A stretch of 64,000 nucleotides of DNA from Spongiactinospora rosea. GTDB taxonomy: Bacteria; Actinomycetota; Actinomycetes; Streptosporangiales; Streptosporangiaceae. The stretch covers positions 372,001 to 436,000 of the forward strand of contig NZ_QMEY01000003.1 in assembly GCF_003315795.1 (NCBI RefSeq), in the 5' to 3' direction. The translations under genes were made by a program, and so were the position numbers. Shown here in pieces: positions 25,114 to 34,125 of this stretch; position 1 is the stretch's first letter, and each line of letters opens with the position of its first letter. The notes below the pieces were generated by a model, which searched no databases, was not told the DNA's origin, and saw nothing but the letters and a program-made list of their open reading frames with translations.

Positions 25114-25599
25114 ATGTTGGAAGCGAGCATCACCTTGGGCACCGAACCGGCCGCGGACGTCAAGATGAAGGTTCTCGTCTACAGCGACGACGCCGCCACC
25201 AGAGAGAAGGTACGCCTGGCCATCGGCAGGCGGCCCGCCGCCGACGTGCCGGCGGTGGAGTTCGTGGAGTGCGCGACGCAGCCCAAGGTTCTGCAGCACT
25301 TCGACTCCGGTGAGATCGACGTGGCCGTGCTGGACGGCGAGGCGCGGCCCGCGGGCGGCATGGGCGTCGCCCGCCAGGCCAAGGACGAGGTCTACGACTG
25401 CCCGCCGATCTGCCTGGTCGTCGCCCGCCGCGATGACCGCTGGCTGGCCAACTGGTCGCGCGCCGAGGCCGTCGTGGCCCAGCCGCTCGACCCGATCGCC
25501 CTGGCCGAGGCCGTGGCCGACCTGATGCGGCAGCGGCTCGCCCGCACCGCGCTGCCCGCGCAGCCCGCGGGACACGCCGAAATCCCGCCCGCCCGGTAG
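25114..25599 (+). CDS. Receiver-like domain protein lacking the conserved lysine
   Basis: Predicted protein of 161 residues with a response-regulator receiver fold and no output domain. Beta 1 ends in [14 protein letters not shown] (acidic pair) and the phosphoacceptor position is kept in [11 protein letters not shown], but the usual Thr/Ser after beta 4 is Ala ([10 protein letters not shown]) and the usual Lys-Pro after beta 5 is Gln-Pro (AVVAQPLDP). Without the Lys it is unlikely to switch by phosphorylation in the normal way. The start was placed at 25114 behind AGGAGA. It lies between ctaE and trpD; its role is unknown. Confidence 0.7.
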   Translation: MLEASITLGTEPAADVKMKVLVYSDDAATREKVRLAIGRRPAADVPAVEFVECATQPKVLQHFDSGEIDVAVLDGEARPAGGMGVARQAKDEVYDCPPICLVVARRDDRWLANWSRAEAVVAQPLDPIALAEAVADLMRQRLARTALPAQPAGHAEIPPAR

Positions 25600-25636
25600 C
25601 CGCCCGGCGGACCGCCGGCTCATGACTGGAGATCCC

Positions 25637-26689
25637 ATGGACGCGCGCACCACCTGGCCCGCGCTGCTGTCGGCCCTGCTCGCCGGAGAGCACCTCACCA
25701 CCGACGAGACGGCCTGGGCGATGAAGGAGATCATGACGGGCTCGGCGACGCCCGCCCAGATCGCCGGCTTCGCCGTGGCGCTGCGCGCCAAGGGTGAGAC
25801 GGTGGCCGAGGTCACCGGCCTGGCCCGGGTCATGCTCGACCTGGCCACCCCGCTGCGGGTGGAGGGCCCGGTCGTCGACATCGTGGGCACCGGCGGCGAC
25901 CGTGCCCACACCGTCAACGTCTCGACGATGGCGGCTATCGTCACCGCCGCGACGGGGGCGCGGGTCGTCAAGCACGGCAACCGCGCGGCCTCCTCCTCCT
26001 GCGGGGCGGCCGACGTGCTCGAACACCTGGGCATCACCCTGGAGATGTCGCCGGACGACACCGCCGCCGTGGCCGTCGAGGCCGGGATCGCCTTCTGCTT
26101 CGCACCGGCCTACCACCCGGGCTTCCGCTTCGCCGGGCCGCCGCGCCGGGAGCTGGGCGTGCCGACGTTCTTCAACTTTCTCGGGCCGCTGACCAATCCG
26201 GCCAGGCCCGCGGCGCAGGCGATCGGCGTCTTCGACGCGCGCATGCTGCCGGTGGTGGCGGGGGTGTTCGCCGAGCGCGGGGTGTCGGCGCTGGTGTTCC
26301 GCGGCGACGACGGGCTGGATGAGCTGACGCTCGCGACCACCTCCACGGTGTGGGTGGTCGGCAACGGCACGGCCACCCAGGTCACCTTCGACCCGGCCAC
26401 GATCGGCATCCCCCGGTCGAGCGTCGAGTCCCTGCGCGGCGGCGACGTCGAGTTCAACGCCCAGGCCGTACGCGACCTGGTGGCGGGCAAGCAGGGCCCG
26501 GTCCGCGACGCCGTCCTCCTGAACGCCGCGGCGGGCATCGTCGCCGCGACCGGCACCGCCACCGGCGACGACCTGGACACGGCCATGGCCGAGGCCCACA
26601 CCCGCGCCGCCGAGGCCGTCGACTCCGGCGCCGCCGCCACCACCCTCGACCGCTGGATCGCCACCAGCCGCGCCCACAGCCACGGCTGA
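25637..26689 (+). CDS. trpD: Anthranilate phosphoribosyltransferase
   Basis: Protein of 350 residues that transfers phosphoribosyl from PRPP to anthranilate, the second step of tryptophan synthesis. Motifs: [18 protein letters not shown] (PRPP pyrophosphate loop), [23 protein letters not shown] (anthranilate site) and [13 protein letters not shown]. The ATG at 25637 follows GGAGA at the right distance; an in-frame ATG at 25622 is possible. The other trp genes are elsewhere. From memory, trpD in M. tuberculosis is likewise beside the qcr/cta genes and not in a trp operon. Confidence 0.96.
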   Translation: MDARTTWPALLSALLAGEHLTTDETAWAMKEIMTGSATPAQIAGFAVALRAKGETVAEVTGLARVMLDLATPLRVEGPVVDIVGTGGDRAHTVNVSTMAAIVTAATGARVVKHGNRAASSSCGAADVLEHLGITLEMSPDDTAAVAVEAGIAFCFAPAYHPGFRFAGPPRRELGVPTFFNFLGPLTNPARPAAQAIGVFDARMLPVVAGVFAERGVSALVFRGDDGLDELTLATTSTVWVVGNGTATQVTFDPATIGIPRSSVESLRGGDVEFNAQAVRDLVAGKQGPVRDAVLLNAAAGIVAATGTATGDDLDTAMAEAHTRAAEAVDSGAAATTLDRWIATSRAHSHG

Positions 26690-27213
26690 CAGCCCGCCGG
26701 TGACCGGGCCTGGCCGTGCCCGGCTGCAGGTGCGCCCGGGCCTGCGTGTCGGGTACGCCGGTACCTCGGTGGCGCCCGGCCGTACCCGGCTGTGGGCTCG
26801 GCCGTGTCCCCGGGGCATGGACGGCGGTCGCCACGCGGGCGGCAGCGGCCGGTCCTGGTCGTCCTGGCTGTCGGTGTGCCTGAGTCCGCGGGTTGGAAGC
26901 CCGTCAGACCGCAGTCCTGGGGCCTATCGGGGTGCCCCGCGGGCGGGGCCGCTGGATAGCGGTCGGCCGAGTCTGTCGCGTCGGCTGGAGCCGAGCATCC
27001 CGACTCCAGAGTCGGTGGACGGTGGAGCGCAGGGCGGGGCGTCGATCGTGGGGTGCTGCCGGTCCTGCATGTCATCGCCGGGCTGTGGGCCTCCGTCTGC
27101 TGCAGGTGGGGTCAGCCCAGCACCTGGGCCGGGGCGGGTCCGCATGGTGGGGGAGCGGGGGTCATCCTGGGTGGGGATGTCCGGGGGCCGGTAGGGGGCC
27201 TACGCTCCCCGGC
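26690..27213. other. GC-rich intergenic region without a supported gene
   Basis: About 520 bp between trpD and the histidine kinase. It contains many short GC-rich near-repeats (GGCCGTGCCCGGCTG / GGCCGTACCCGGCTG at about 26710 and 26780; CGACTCCAGAGTCGG-type hairpin near 27000-27014). Frames crossing it have no family resemblance. The promoter of the kinase gene must lie in its 3' part. It may be decayed sequence. Confidence 0.5.
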
Positions 27214-28194
27214 ATGCGGCGTCTCGACCTTGTGGTCGCCATCGTCCACCCCATCGTCGTGTGGGTCCCCGCGGTGCTGCTGGCAGGTGCGCTCGGGCTG
27301 CTCGGCGGCTGGGCCGTGCGCGCGCGGCGCAGGGTGTCCGCGCTGTCGGAGCGGGTGCGGGAGCAGCGGGCCGAGCTGGACCGGGCGGTGGTGGCCGGGG
27401 AGCGGCAGGTGATCGCGGGCGAGGTGCACGAGGTGGTGGCGCACGTGGTGTCGGTGATGACCCTGCGCGTCGGCGGTGCGCGGCTGGTCATGCGCCGCGA
27501 TCCCGAGCAGGCCGAGGCCGCCATGCGCGAGGCCGAGGACGCCGGTCGGCTGGCCGTGGCGGAACTACGGCGCCTGGCGGCGCTGCCGCGGCCCGCGGAG
27601 CGGCCCAAGGCGGATCTCGCGGGCCCGCATGAACCGGACGGCATCCCGCCGATTGGTGTGAACGGGAACGCTCGAATCGGACATCGCGCAGGCCGGCCGG
27701 TCCAGGCCGCGGAAAGGTTCCACCACTCCGCAGGACGCGATCACGAACCCCCGCCCGGGTCTTCGGGGCGGGAGCCGTTGCCGGGGCTGGGGGATCTGGC
27801 TCGGCTGGTGGCCGAGGCGCAGGCGGGCGGGCTGGTCGTACGGCTCGGCGTGACAGGGGAGCCGCCGCCGCTGTCGCCGATGTTCGAGGTGTCGGTGTGC
27901 CGGATCGTGCAGGAGGCGCTGGCCAACGCCGTACGGCACGGCGCCGCCCGCACCGCCGAGGTGTCGCTGCACTGGGGCTCCGGCGTACTGGACCTGCTCG
28001 TACGCGACCACGGCACCGCCGGGGCCAAGGCCGTGACCCCCGGCAGGGGGCTCGCCGGAATGGGAGCGCGGGCCGCCCTCTTCGGCGGCACGCTGTCGGC
28101 CGCCGCGCATCCCCGCGGCGGCTTCGAGGTGCGGGTCAGGCTGCCGACCGCCGGAGCGGGGCCCGGCGGCGGCGAGGTCAGTCGGCCTCGTTGA
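27214..28194 (+). CDS. Orphan NarL-type sensor histidine kinase with an inserted segment
   Basis: Predicted protein of 326 residues. One N-terminal transmembrane helix (VAIVHPIVVWVPAVLLAGALGLLGGWAV) comes before a HisKA_3 dimerisation helix, AGEVHEVVAHVVSVMTL (His72). A HATPase domain has the N box QEALANAVRHG and the G box GRGLAGMGARAALFGG. There is no extracytoplasmic sensor domain and no neighbouring response regulator. Residues ~139-182 (NEPDGIPPIGVNGNARIG... to HEPPPGSSG) interrupt the linker and have a different base composition; they may come from a small insertion. The 3' end overlaps that of the convergent Lrp-type gene by 17 bp. The start at 27214 is an estimate. Confidence 0.75.
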   Translation: MRRLDLVVAIVHPIVVWVPAVLLAGALGLLGGWAVRARRRVSALSERVREQRAELDRAVVAGERQVIAGEVHEVVAHVVSVMTLRVGGARLVMRRDPEQAEAAMREAEDAGRLAVAELRRLAALPRPAERPKADLAGPHEPDGIPPIGVNGNARIGHRAGRPVQAAERFHHSAGRDHEPPPGSSGREPLPGLGDLARLVAEAQAGGLVVRLGVTGEPPPLSPMFEVSVCRIVQEALANAVRHGAARTAEVSLHWGSGVLDLLVRDHGTAGAKAVTPGRGLAGMGARAALFGGTLSAAAHPRGGFEVRVRLPTAGAGPGGGEVSRPR

Positions 28195-28465
28195 GCCCGA
28201 TGGAGAAGGCCGCCTCAAGGTCGTGCTTGGAGTAGGTGCGGAACGCCAGGTGCGTCTCGGTGTGCCGGACCCCCACGACCTTGTTCAGCCGGCCGGGCAC
28301 CAGGTCGGCGACCTGCTCATAGGCGCGCACCCTGATCATGGCCAGCAGGTCGAACTCGCCTGTGATGGAGTAGACCTCGCTCACCCCGTCGATGTCGGCG
28401 ATCTCTTTGGCCACCTGCGGGATCCGGTCGACCTCGGCCTTGATGTGCACGATCGCGGTGACCAC
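28178..28465 (-). CDS. Stand-alone Lrp/AsnC ligand-binding (RAM) domain protein
   Basis: Protein of 95 residues consisting only of the effector-binding RAM domain of Lrp/AsnC regulators (MVTAIVHIKAEVDRIPQVAKEI, GVSEVYSITGEFDLLAMIRVRAYEQV, VGVRHTETHLAFRTY). No DNA-binding domain is present. Such stand-alone RAM proteins are common in actinobacteria and bind amino acids; they may form mixed oligomers with full regulators. It is likely co-transcribed from near the nuclease gene upstream or from its own promoter. Confidence 0.93.
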   Translation of the reverse strand: MVTAIVHIKAEVDRIPQVAKEIADIDGVSEVYSITGEFDLLAMIRVRAYEQVADLVPGRLNKVVGVRHTETHLAFRTYSKHDLEAAFSIGLNEAD

Positions 28466-28520
28466 GAGCCCCTCCTTCGGTGACCTGCCAGGATGGCCTC
28501 CACCCTATCGCGGCAGTCGA

Positions 28521-30278
28521 TCACCGCAGCGGACGCCCCTCCCGCTCGCTGTCCCGCCGCAGCGCCCGGTAGGCCCGCTCGATGCGGCCGCGCAGCCGGG
28601 CCGCCCCCCAGGCGGGCATGCTCCATCCGTCGTCGGCCTGCACCAGGCGGACCCCCGGCGACTCCAGCCAGCGCAAAATGCACTCGGTCTCCTCCGCGGT
28701 GGCCGCCGGAGTGGGGCCGGGGCCGGGGCGTACGGTCTCGGCGGTGGACACCAGGGCGTCGACGAAGGGGGTGGGGTGCGCGCCGCGCGGCATCACCCCG
28801 GCGGCGGCGAGCCTGCCGTACCGGACGACGTGGATGTCCCAGCCGCCGCCGAAGGCGGGGCTCGCGGCCACGAGCTGGGGCAGCCGGGTCAGCGACCGCA
28901 GGCGCTGCATGCGCGCGGCGGCGCGGATATAGGCGGCCAGCCGGTCGCGGTCGGCGGCGGCCTCCTCGTAGCGCTGCTCGACCGACAGCCGCTCCATCCG
29001 GGCCTGGATGGCGGCGTAGACCGCCGAGGCGTCGTGCTCCATCGCGCGGCGCACCGCCTCGGCGTGCACGGCGTACCCCGCCTGGCTCTCCCGCCCCTCG
29101 CAGGGCGCGCCGCAGCGGCCCAGCTCGGCCAGCGCGCACGCGGTGCGGGACGGCCGCAGGCTCAGCCGCTCGGTGCAGCGGCGCAGCGGGATCGCCTCGT
29201 GCAGGGCGCTCCTGGCGTCTTCGGCGGCGCGGCTGCTGCCGAACGGCCCGAGGTAGGCCGCCTCGTCGTCGCGGACCTCACGGACGATCGACAGCCGCGG
29301 GAACGGCTCGTCGGTGAGCTTCAGCCACACCGCCCGCTCGGGAAAGCGGGAGCGGCGGTTGTAGCGCGGCTTGCCCGCCGCGATCAGCCGCAGCTCCCTG
29401 ACCTCGGCCTCCAGCCCGGTGGCGCACACGATGGTGCGGACCCGCTCGGCGACGCCGATCATCTCGCGGATCCGGCGGCGGGTCTCGCTCGCGGTGAAGT
29501 AGCTGCGCACGCGGGTGCGCAGGCTGCCGCTCTTGCCGATGTACAGCGCCTCGCCGCGGTCGTCCTCGAAGACGTAGACGCCCGGCGCGGCGGGCACCGC
29601 GTCGGCCAGGTGGCGCTTGCGCCGCTGCTCCGGCGTGGGGGCGCGGACGAACCCCTTCAGCTCCTCCAGGGTGTGCACGCCGAAGGAGCCCGCGCGTTCG
29701 AGCAGGGCGTGCAGCACGTCGGTGGTGGCCCTGGCGTCGGCCAGGGCCCGGTGGGAGGGCTCTGTCGAGCTGCGGAAGATCCGGGCGAGCGTGGCCAGCT
29801 TGCAGTTGGGCGCCTCGTCGCGAGTGAGCATCCGCCGGGCCAGGTCGGCGGTGTCGACCACCGGGTTGGCCGGTGGCGGGTATCCGTGCGCCGCGCACGC
29901 CGCCTTGATGAAGCCCATGTCGAAGGGGGCGTTGTGGGCCACCAGGGTGGCGCCCTTGATGAACTCCAGAAAGGACGGCAGCACCGAGGCGAACTTCGGC
30001 GCCGCCGCCACCATCGCGTCGGTGATGCCGGTCAGCACCGCGATGAACGGCGGGATCGGCCCGCCGGGATCGACCAGCGTGGCCAGCTCGCCGACCACCT
30101 GACCGCCCAGCACCTTGACCGCGCCGATCTCGGTGATCGCGTGCTCGGCGGGTGAGCCTCCCGTCGTCTCCAGGTCGAACACCACGAATGTCACCTGGTC
30201 GAGTGGCGTGCCCAACTCGTCGAGCGCCCCCTGCACAGCGATCTCCACGCTCTTGACCATAAGGGCGGCCACCGACAT
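28521..30278 (-). CDS. DEDDh exonuclease fused to a GIY-YIG (UvrC/Cho-like) nuclease
   Basis: Two-domain nuclease of 585 residues. The N-terminal DEDDh 3'-5' exonuclease (DnaQ epsilon-like) has DLETTG, HNAPFD and SHRALADARATTDVL. The middle GIY-YIG domain has GVYVFEDDRGEALYIGKSGSLRTRVRSYF. The C-terminal ~300 residues contain a Cys cluster (CALAELGRCGAPC) and a UvrB-contact-like helix. The same fusion is found in M. tuberculosis Rv2191. It would act in DNA repair or processing; the exact substrate is not established. From memory, its position next to trpD and the NlpC/P60 gene is conserved in mycobacteria. Confidence 0.93.
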   Translation of the reverse strand: MSVAALMVKSVEIAVQGALDELGTPLDQVTFVVFDLETTGGSPAEHAITEIGAVKVLGGQVVGELATLVDPGGPIPPFIAVLTGITDAMVAAAPKFASVLPSFLEFIKGATLVAHNAPFDMGFIKAACAAHGYPPPANPVVDTADLARRMLTRDEAPNCKLATLARIFRSSTEPSHRALADARATTDVLHALLERAGSFGVHTLEELKGFVRAPTPEQRRKRHLADAVPAAPGVYVFEDDRGEALYIGKSGSLRTRVRSYFTASETRRRIREMIGVAERVRTIVCATGLEAEVRELRLIAAGKPRYNRRSRFPERAVWLKLTDEPFPRLSIVREVRDDEAAYLGPFGSSRAAEDARSALHEAIPLRRCTERLSLRPSRTACALAELGRCGAPCEGRESQAGYAVHAEAVRRAMEHDASAVYAAIQARMERLSVEQRYEEAAADRDRLAAYIRAAARMQRLRSLTRLPQLVAASPAFGGGWDIHVVRYGRLAAAGVMPRGAHPTPFVDALVSTAETVRPGPGPTPAATAEETECILRWLESPGVRLVQADDGWSMPAWGAARLRGRIERAYRALRRDSEREGRPLR

Positions 30279-30303
30279 ATTCCCGGATTCAACGGTTTTG
30301 GAT

Positions 30304-30576
30304 TCACGGCTGCGCCTGCCGCAGGCGGTCGGCCCGGATGCCCCGCAGCAGCGCCTCCGCGGTCAGCGCGACGGCGGCGAACGCGGCGACCAGGGCCGCG
30401 CCCGCGACCATGGCGACCAGTCCGAGGGACGGCTCGTACAGCAGCGGCGGCGTGCTCGGCGCGGTCGCGAACTCCGGCACGCGCGGCAGCGCCACCCGTG
30501 TGGCGAGCAGGCCCGCGCCGGCCCCTGCGAGGACCTCCCGTCCGCCTGCCTCGCGGGTGAGGGCCTGGCAGGACAA
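30304..30576 (-). pseudogene. Remnant of an FtsX-type ABC transporter permease (C-terminal end)
   Basis: The readable frame encodes about 90 residues that resemble the last transmembrane helices and tail of an FtsX/MacB-type permease: AGAGAGLLATRVALPRVPEF, then SLGLVAMVAGAALVAAFAAVALTAEALLRGIRADRLRQA. The first codon in this frame is TTG without a good ribosome binding site, and the frame is open upstream into the end of the PH-domain gene. No ATPase or other permease part is nearby. It is best read as a truncated leftover of a deleted transporter operon. Confidence 0.6.
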
Positions 30577-30598
30577 CGCCGGCGCGGCGTGACAGTGC

Positions 30599-32113
30599 CT
30601 AGGCGGACGTCACGAACCCGTCACGATCTCCGCTGGCCCGGAAAGGGGCCACCAGTCCGGGGACGGCCCGGTCGGCCAGCTCGACCGCCGCGGCCTCCGC
30701 GGCGTCGTGGACGGTGTAGGAGCCGTGCCCGGCGGCGGTGGTGGCGACCAGCGTCGCCAGCCCGGCGCGGCGCTGGAAGACCGACTGGCGGAAGTGCCAG
30801 CCGATGATCCCGGCGCGGTCGAGCGCGACGGTGCGGCGCACCGCCGTACCGGACCTGGCGACCAGGTGGCGGCCGGTGAGCCCGTGCCCGAGCCCCCGGT
30901 AGGCGTCGGCGGCGAAGAAGGCGGCGGCCGGTACGGCGGCGGCCGGGAGCGCCCACGCCCACCACGGCATCCAGGCGAACAGCGCATCCAGCGCCGCCGT
31001 GGCCACGGCGAGGGTCACCACGGCGAACCCGGCCCAGCGCATCCGCCGGGCGCGCGCGGCCTTCGGATGCGCCCGCAGCGCGACGGGCTCGCCCGGGGAG
31101 ATCTCCTGGGCCACCCGAAGCGCCTCCGGCAGCGGCACCGGCGGGGTCAGGGCGTCGGCGCGCTCGGTCTCCTTGTCGTTCTTCGACAGGCCGGTGACGA
31201 CCGCCTTGACCCGCGCGCCGCCGCCCCAGCGCAGCAGCAGCGGCTGGGACAGCTCGACGCCGCGCAGCCGCCGTTCGGTGAGCGTCAGCGAGCGGGTGGT
31301 CAGCAGGCCCCTGCGCAGCCGCAGGGTGCCGCTCGGCTCGCGGTCCAGCCGGTAGCGCCACCACGACTCGACGAACAGCGCGACCGCGCCGGCCGTCCCG
31401 ACCAGCAGGTTGGCCGCTAGCAGCAGCACGATCAGCAGCCACGCCGGGACCACGCGTAGCCGGTCCCACAGGTCGCCGAGCGCGTCCAGGGAGAACAGCT
31501 CCACGCCGATGATGTCCAGCGCGCGGTGGGCCACGCCCACCAGGACGGCGCCGCCGACGAACGCCCACACGGTCAGCGGGGCGTAGCGGAGCCACGCCCA
31601 GCGCAGCTCGGCGATGGGGGCCTCGTCCTGCGGCGTGCCGTGCGTCTCCGGGCCCCCGTGCAGGAGCGTGCGGCGCAGCCGGTCGGCCTCGGCCCGCCCG
31701 ACCGGGTCGAGCGTCAGTTCGGCCTTGTCGTCGGCGGCCCGCTCGCCGGTGCCGACCTTGACCACCGCCAGGCCGAGCACGCGGCGCACGGGGTCGGCGG
31801 TGACGTCCACCGTGCGGACCCGGTCCCTGGGGATGGACCGGTGCTCGCGCACCATGATCCCCGAGCGCAGCTCCACGCGTTCGCCGGTGATCCGGTACGT
31901 CGTGGCGCGCCAGCGCAGCACGTCGTAGATCACCACCCCGATGACGATCAGCACCGCCGCCCCGGCGTCGGCGGCGACCACCGGCCGCAGCGCCACCTCC
32001 TTGTCCAGCAGGACCTTGGTCAAGACCGTGACCAGCGGGACGACCAGTGCCATCGACATCACCGCGGAGGCCAGGAAGGTGCGCCGGTGCAGGCGCAGCC
32101 ACTCGCCGCTCAT
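30599..32113 (-). CDS. PH-domain membrane protein (YdbT-like)
   Basis: Predicted protein of 504 residues with paired transmembrane helices and bacterial PH (bPH2) domains, the YdbT/YdbS architecture. Helix pairs lie near residues 15-65, 180-250 and 380-420. The first bPH2 domain reads WRATTYRITGERVELRSGIMVREHRSIPRDRVRTVDVTADPVRRVLGLAVVKVGTG. A second one begins RYRLDREPSGTLRLRRGLLTTRS. In Bacillus YdbS and YdbT give resistance to certain antimicrobial compounds; the role in actinobacteria is unknown. The start is the ATG at 32113, overlapping the stop of the smaller PH gene (ATGA). Confidence 0.9.
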   Translation of the reverse strand: MSGEWLRLHRRTFLASAVMSMALVVPLVTVLTKVLLDKEVALRPVVAADAGAAVLIVIGVVIYDVLRWRATTYRITGERVELRSGIMVREHRSIPRDRVRTVDVTADPVRRVLGLAVVKVGTGERAADDKAELTLDPVGRAEADRLRRTLLHGGPETHGTPQDEAPIAELRWAWLRYAPLTVWAFVGGAVLVGVAHRALDIIGVELFSLDALGDLWDRLRVVPAWLLIVLLLAANLLVGTAGAVALFVESWWRYRLDREPSGTLRLRRGLLTTRSLTLTERRLRGVELSQPLLLRWGGGARVKAVVTGLSKNDKETERADALTPPVPLPEALRVAQEISPGEPVALRAHPKAARARRMRWAGFAVVTLAVATAALDALFAWMPWWAWALPAAAVPAAAFFAADAYRGLGHGLTGRHLVARSGTAVRRTVALDRAGIIGWHFRQSVFQRRAGLATLVATTAAGHGSYTVHDAAEAAAVELADRAVPGLVAPFRASGDRDGFVTSA

Positions 32114-32592
32114 GTGGCGTCCCCCGGCGTGCGCTGGGTGATCTCGGTGAGCCGTTCGGCCAGCCCGGCGGCGAGCGCGTGGTCCAGGCCCTCGATCTTG
32201 ATCGCGCCCGCCGACGAGGCCGTGGTCACCGTCACGTCCGACAGCCCGAACAGCCGCTGCAACGGGCCGCGTACCGTGTCCACCGTCTGGATGCGTGACA
32301 TCGGCGCGATCCGCCACGACCGGAACAACCACCCTGAGCACGTATAGACGGCCTCGTCCGTCACCTCCCAGCGGGAGAAGCGGTAGTACGCCCGCGGCCA
32401 GGCCAGCGCCAGCGCGAGCAGCGCCAGGACGAAGAGGGCCGCCACCGCCGCCAGCCACAGCGGCCGGTCGGTGAACAGCGCGTACGGCACGCCCACGGCC
32501 ACCGCGGCCACCAGGACCCCGATCAGCCCCTGGACGGTCCACCAGGTGACGGCCCGCCGGTCGGCCCGGTTGCGCGGAGGTCGAAGATCCAT
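32110..32592 (-). CDS. PH-domain membrane protein (YdbS-like)
   Basis: Predicted protein of 160 residues with two transmembrane helices (WWTVQGLIGVLVAAVAVGVPYALF and WLAAVAALFVLALLALALAW) and one bPH2 domain (YYRFSRWEVTDEAVYTCSGWLFRSWRIAPMSRIQTVDTVRGPLQRLFGLSDVTV). It is the usual short partner of the YdbT-like protein and overlaps it by four bases. The ATG at 32592 gives a protein starting MDLRPPRNRADRRAV; the frame is open further upstream but that part belongs to the preceding gene. Confidence 0.9.
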   Translation of the reverse strand: MDLRPPRNRADRRAVTWWTVQGLIGVLVAAVAVGVPYALFTDRPLWLAAVAALFVLALLALALAWPRAYYRFSRWEVTDEAVYTCSGWLFRSWRIAPMSRIQTVDTVRGPLQRLFGLSDVTVTTASSAGAIKIEGLDHALAAGLAERLTEITQRTPGDAT

Positions 32593-32596
32593 CGGT

Positions 32597-32824
32597 TCAG
32601 CCCTCCTCGCGGCCGGAGGACCTGCCGGCCGCCCGCGCGGCGGCGCACAGGGCCACGCCGAGCACGCCGACAACGATGCTGGCGAAGATCTCGTGCCCGT
32701 CCAGGGCCGGGATATGGTTGACCAGAAACCAGCTCGGCGTGGAGCTGCCCAGCAGGTTGTTCAGCGCCCCGCCCACGGCCTGGACGATGCACAGCACCCC
32801 GGCGACGTCCAATATCACTTTCAT
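32597..32824 (-). CDS. Small membrane protein, unknown function
   Basis: Predicted protein of 75 residues with two hydrophobic segments (KVILDVAGVLCIVQAVGGALNNLL and IFASIVVGVLGVALCAAARAA) separated by a short loop (GSSTPSWFLVNHIPALDGHE). It ends 4 bp before the YdbS-like gene and is probably the first gene of this three-gene operon. No recognised family. Confidence 0.72.
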   Translation of the reverse strand: MKVILDVAGVLCIVQAVGGALNNLLGSSTPSWFLVNHIPALDGHEIFASIVVGVLGVALCAAARAAGRSSGREEG

Positions 32825-32937
32825 GCGTCCGACGATCGCGGACCGCGCCGCCGGGGCGCTTCGGCCGGAGGGCGGCCCCGGCATCGACTTTGGTAGCTGT
32901 CGTCGCATCCGTTCGACCACGTAACCTGCACGTCAGG

Positions 32938-34125
32938 ATGAGTACCGAGTATCGCTGGCTGCTGCCCGCGGCCCTGATCGGCACCCTGGAGGAGCGGCCG
33001 GGGCGGCCCGCGCGGCGTACCCCTCGCGACTGGGCCGTGGACATCACCATGTTCGTGCTGGCCTGCCTGATCACCCTGGTCTTCCTGGGCGATCTCGCGG
33101 GCAGGCCGCGGGAGGTGGTGGTCGCCGAGCAGGTCCTGGGGGCGCTGTCGTGCGCGGCGGTCTGGCTGCGCCGCAGGTGGCCGGTGGGGCTGGCGCTCAC
33201 GCTCGCGCCGCTGTCGGCGTTCTCGCTCCTGGTCTCGGGGCCGCTGCTGATCGCGGTGTTCACGGTGGCGGTCCACCGGCCGTTCCGGTACATCGTGCTG
33301 ATCATGGTGCCGCACCTGCTGGCCCTGCTGCCCTACGGCTGGCTGTACCCCGATCCCGAGTTCGGCTTCGCCGGGACGATCCTCGTGGCGGTGCTGGTCT
33401 ACCTGGTGCTGATCGCCTGGGGGATGCTCACCCGGTCCAGGCGGCAGATCGTGGTCACCCTGCGCGAGCGCGCCGACCAGGCGGCCGAGCAGGCCCGGCG
33501 GCTGGAGCGCGAGCGGATCGCCAGGGAGATGCACGACGTGCTGGCCCACCGCCTTACGCTGCTCAGCCTGCACGCCGGGGCGCTGGAGTTCCGCAAGGAC
33601 GCCTCCGCCGAGGAGATCGCCACGGCGGCCGGGGCGATCAGGTCCGGCGCGCACGAGGCGCTCCAGGACCTGCGGGAGGTGATCGGCGTGCTGCGCTGGG
33701 ACCGGCAGGGCGAGGCCCCCGAGCCGCCGCAGCCGACGATGGCCGACCTGAACGGCCTGCTGGAGGCGTCGCGGAAGGCCGGGATGGAGGTACGGCCCGC
33801 GCTGCGCGTGTCCGGCGAGCCGGAGGTGCCCGCGGCGCTCGGCCGTACGGTGTACCGGGTCGTGCAGGAGGGGCTGACCAACGCGCGCAAGCACGCGCCC
33901 GGCGTGCCGGTGACCGTCGCCGTGGACGGCGCACCCGGCCCGGGCCTGACCGTCGAGATCCGTAACCCGGCGCGTACGCCGGGCCGCCACACCGTCATCC
34001 CGGGCAGCGGCACCGGGCTGATCGGCCTTGCCGAGCGGACCGGCCTGGCGGGAGGGCGGCTGGAGCACGGAACGCGCCCCGACGGTGACTATGTGCTGCG
34101 CGCCTGGCTACCGTGGCCCTCATGA
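32938..34125 (+). CDS. NarL-type sensor histidine kinase
   Basis: Predicted protein of 395 residues. Four N-terminal hydrophobic segments (ITMFVLACLITLVFLGDL, LTLAPLSAFSLLVSGPLLIAVFTVAV, YIVLIMVPHLLALLPYGWLY, GTILVAVLVYLVLIAWGML) form a membrane sensor. The HisKA_3 motif is IAREMHDVLAHRLTLLSL (His199), then a HATPase domain with VQEGLTNARKHA and GTGLIGLAERTGL. The stop overlaps the start of the response regulator gene. It is divergent from the PH-domain operon, which may be its target, a frequent arrangement, but this is inference. Confidence 0.93.
   Translation: MSTEYRWLLPAALIGTLEERPGRPARRTPRDWAVDITMFVLACLITLVFLGDLAGRPREVVVAEQVLGALSCAAVWLRRRWPVGLALTLAPLSAFSLLVSGPLLIAVFTVAVHRPFRYIVLIMVPHLLALLPYGWLYPDPEFGFAGTILVAVLVYLVLIAWGMLTRSRRQIVVTLRERADQAAEQARRLERERIAREMHDVLAHRLTLLSLHAGALEFRKDASAEEIATAAGAIRSGAHEALQDLREVIGVLRWDRQGEAPEPPQPTMADLNGLLEASRKAGMEVRPALRVSGEPEVPAALGRTVYRVVQEGLTNARKHAPGVPVTVAVDGAPGPGLTVEIRNPARTPGRHTVIPGSGTGLIGLAERTGLAGGRLEHGTRPDGDYVLRAWLPWPS

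Noticed and set aside
26893..27213. Upstream extension of the orphan histidine kinase by 107 codons
   Set aside because: The added part is Arg/Gly-rich without family resemblance; the membrane helix that begins at 27214 is a natural N-terminus.
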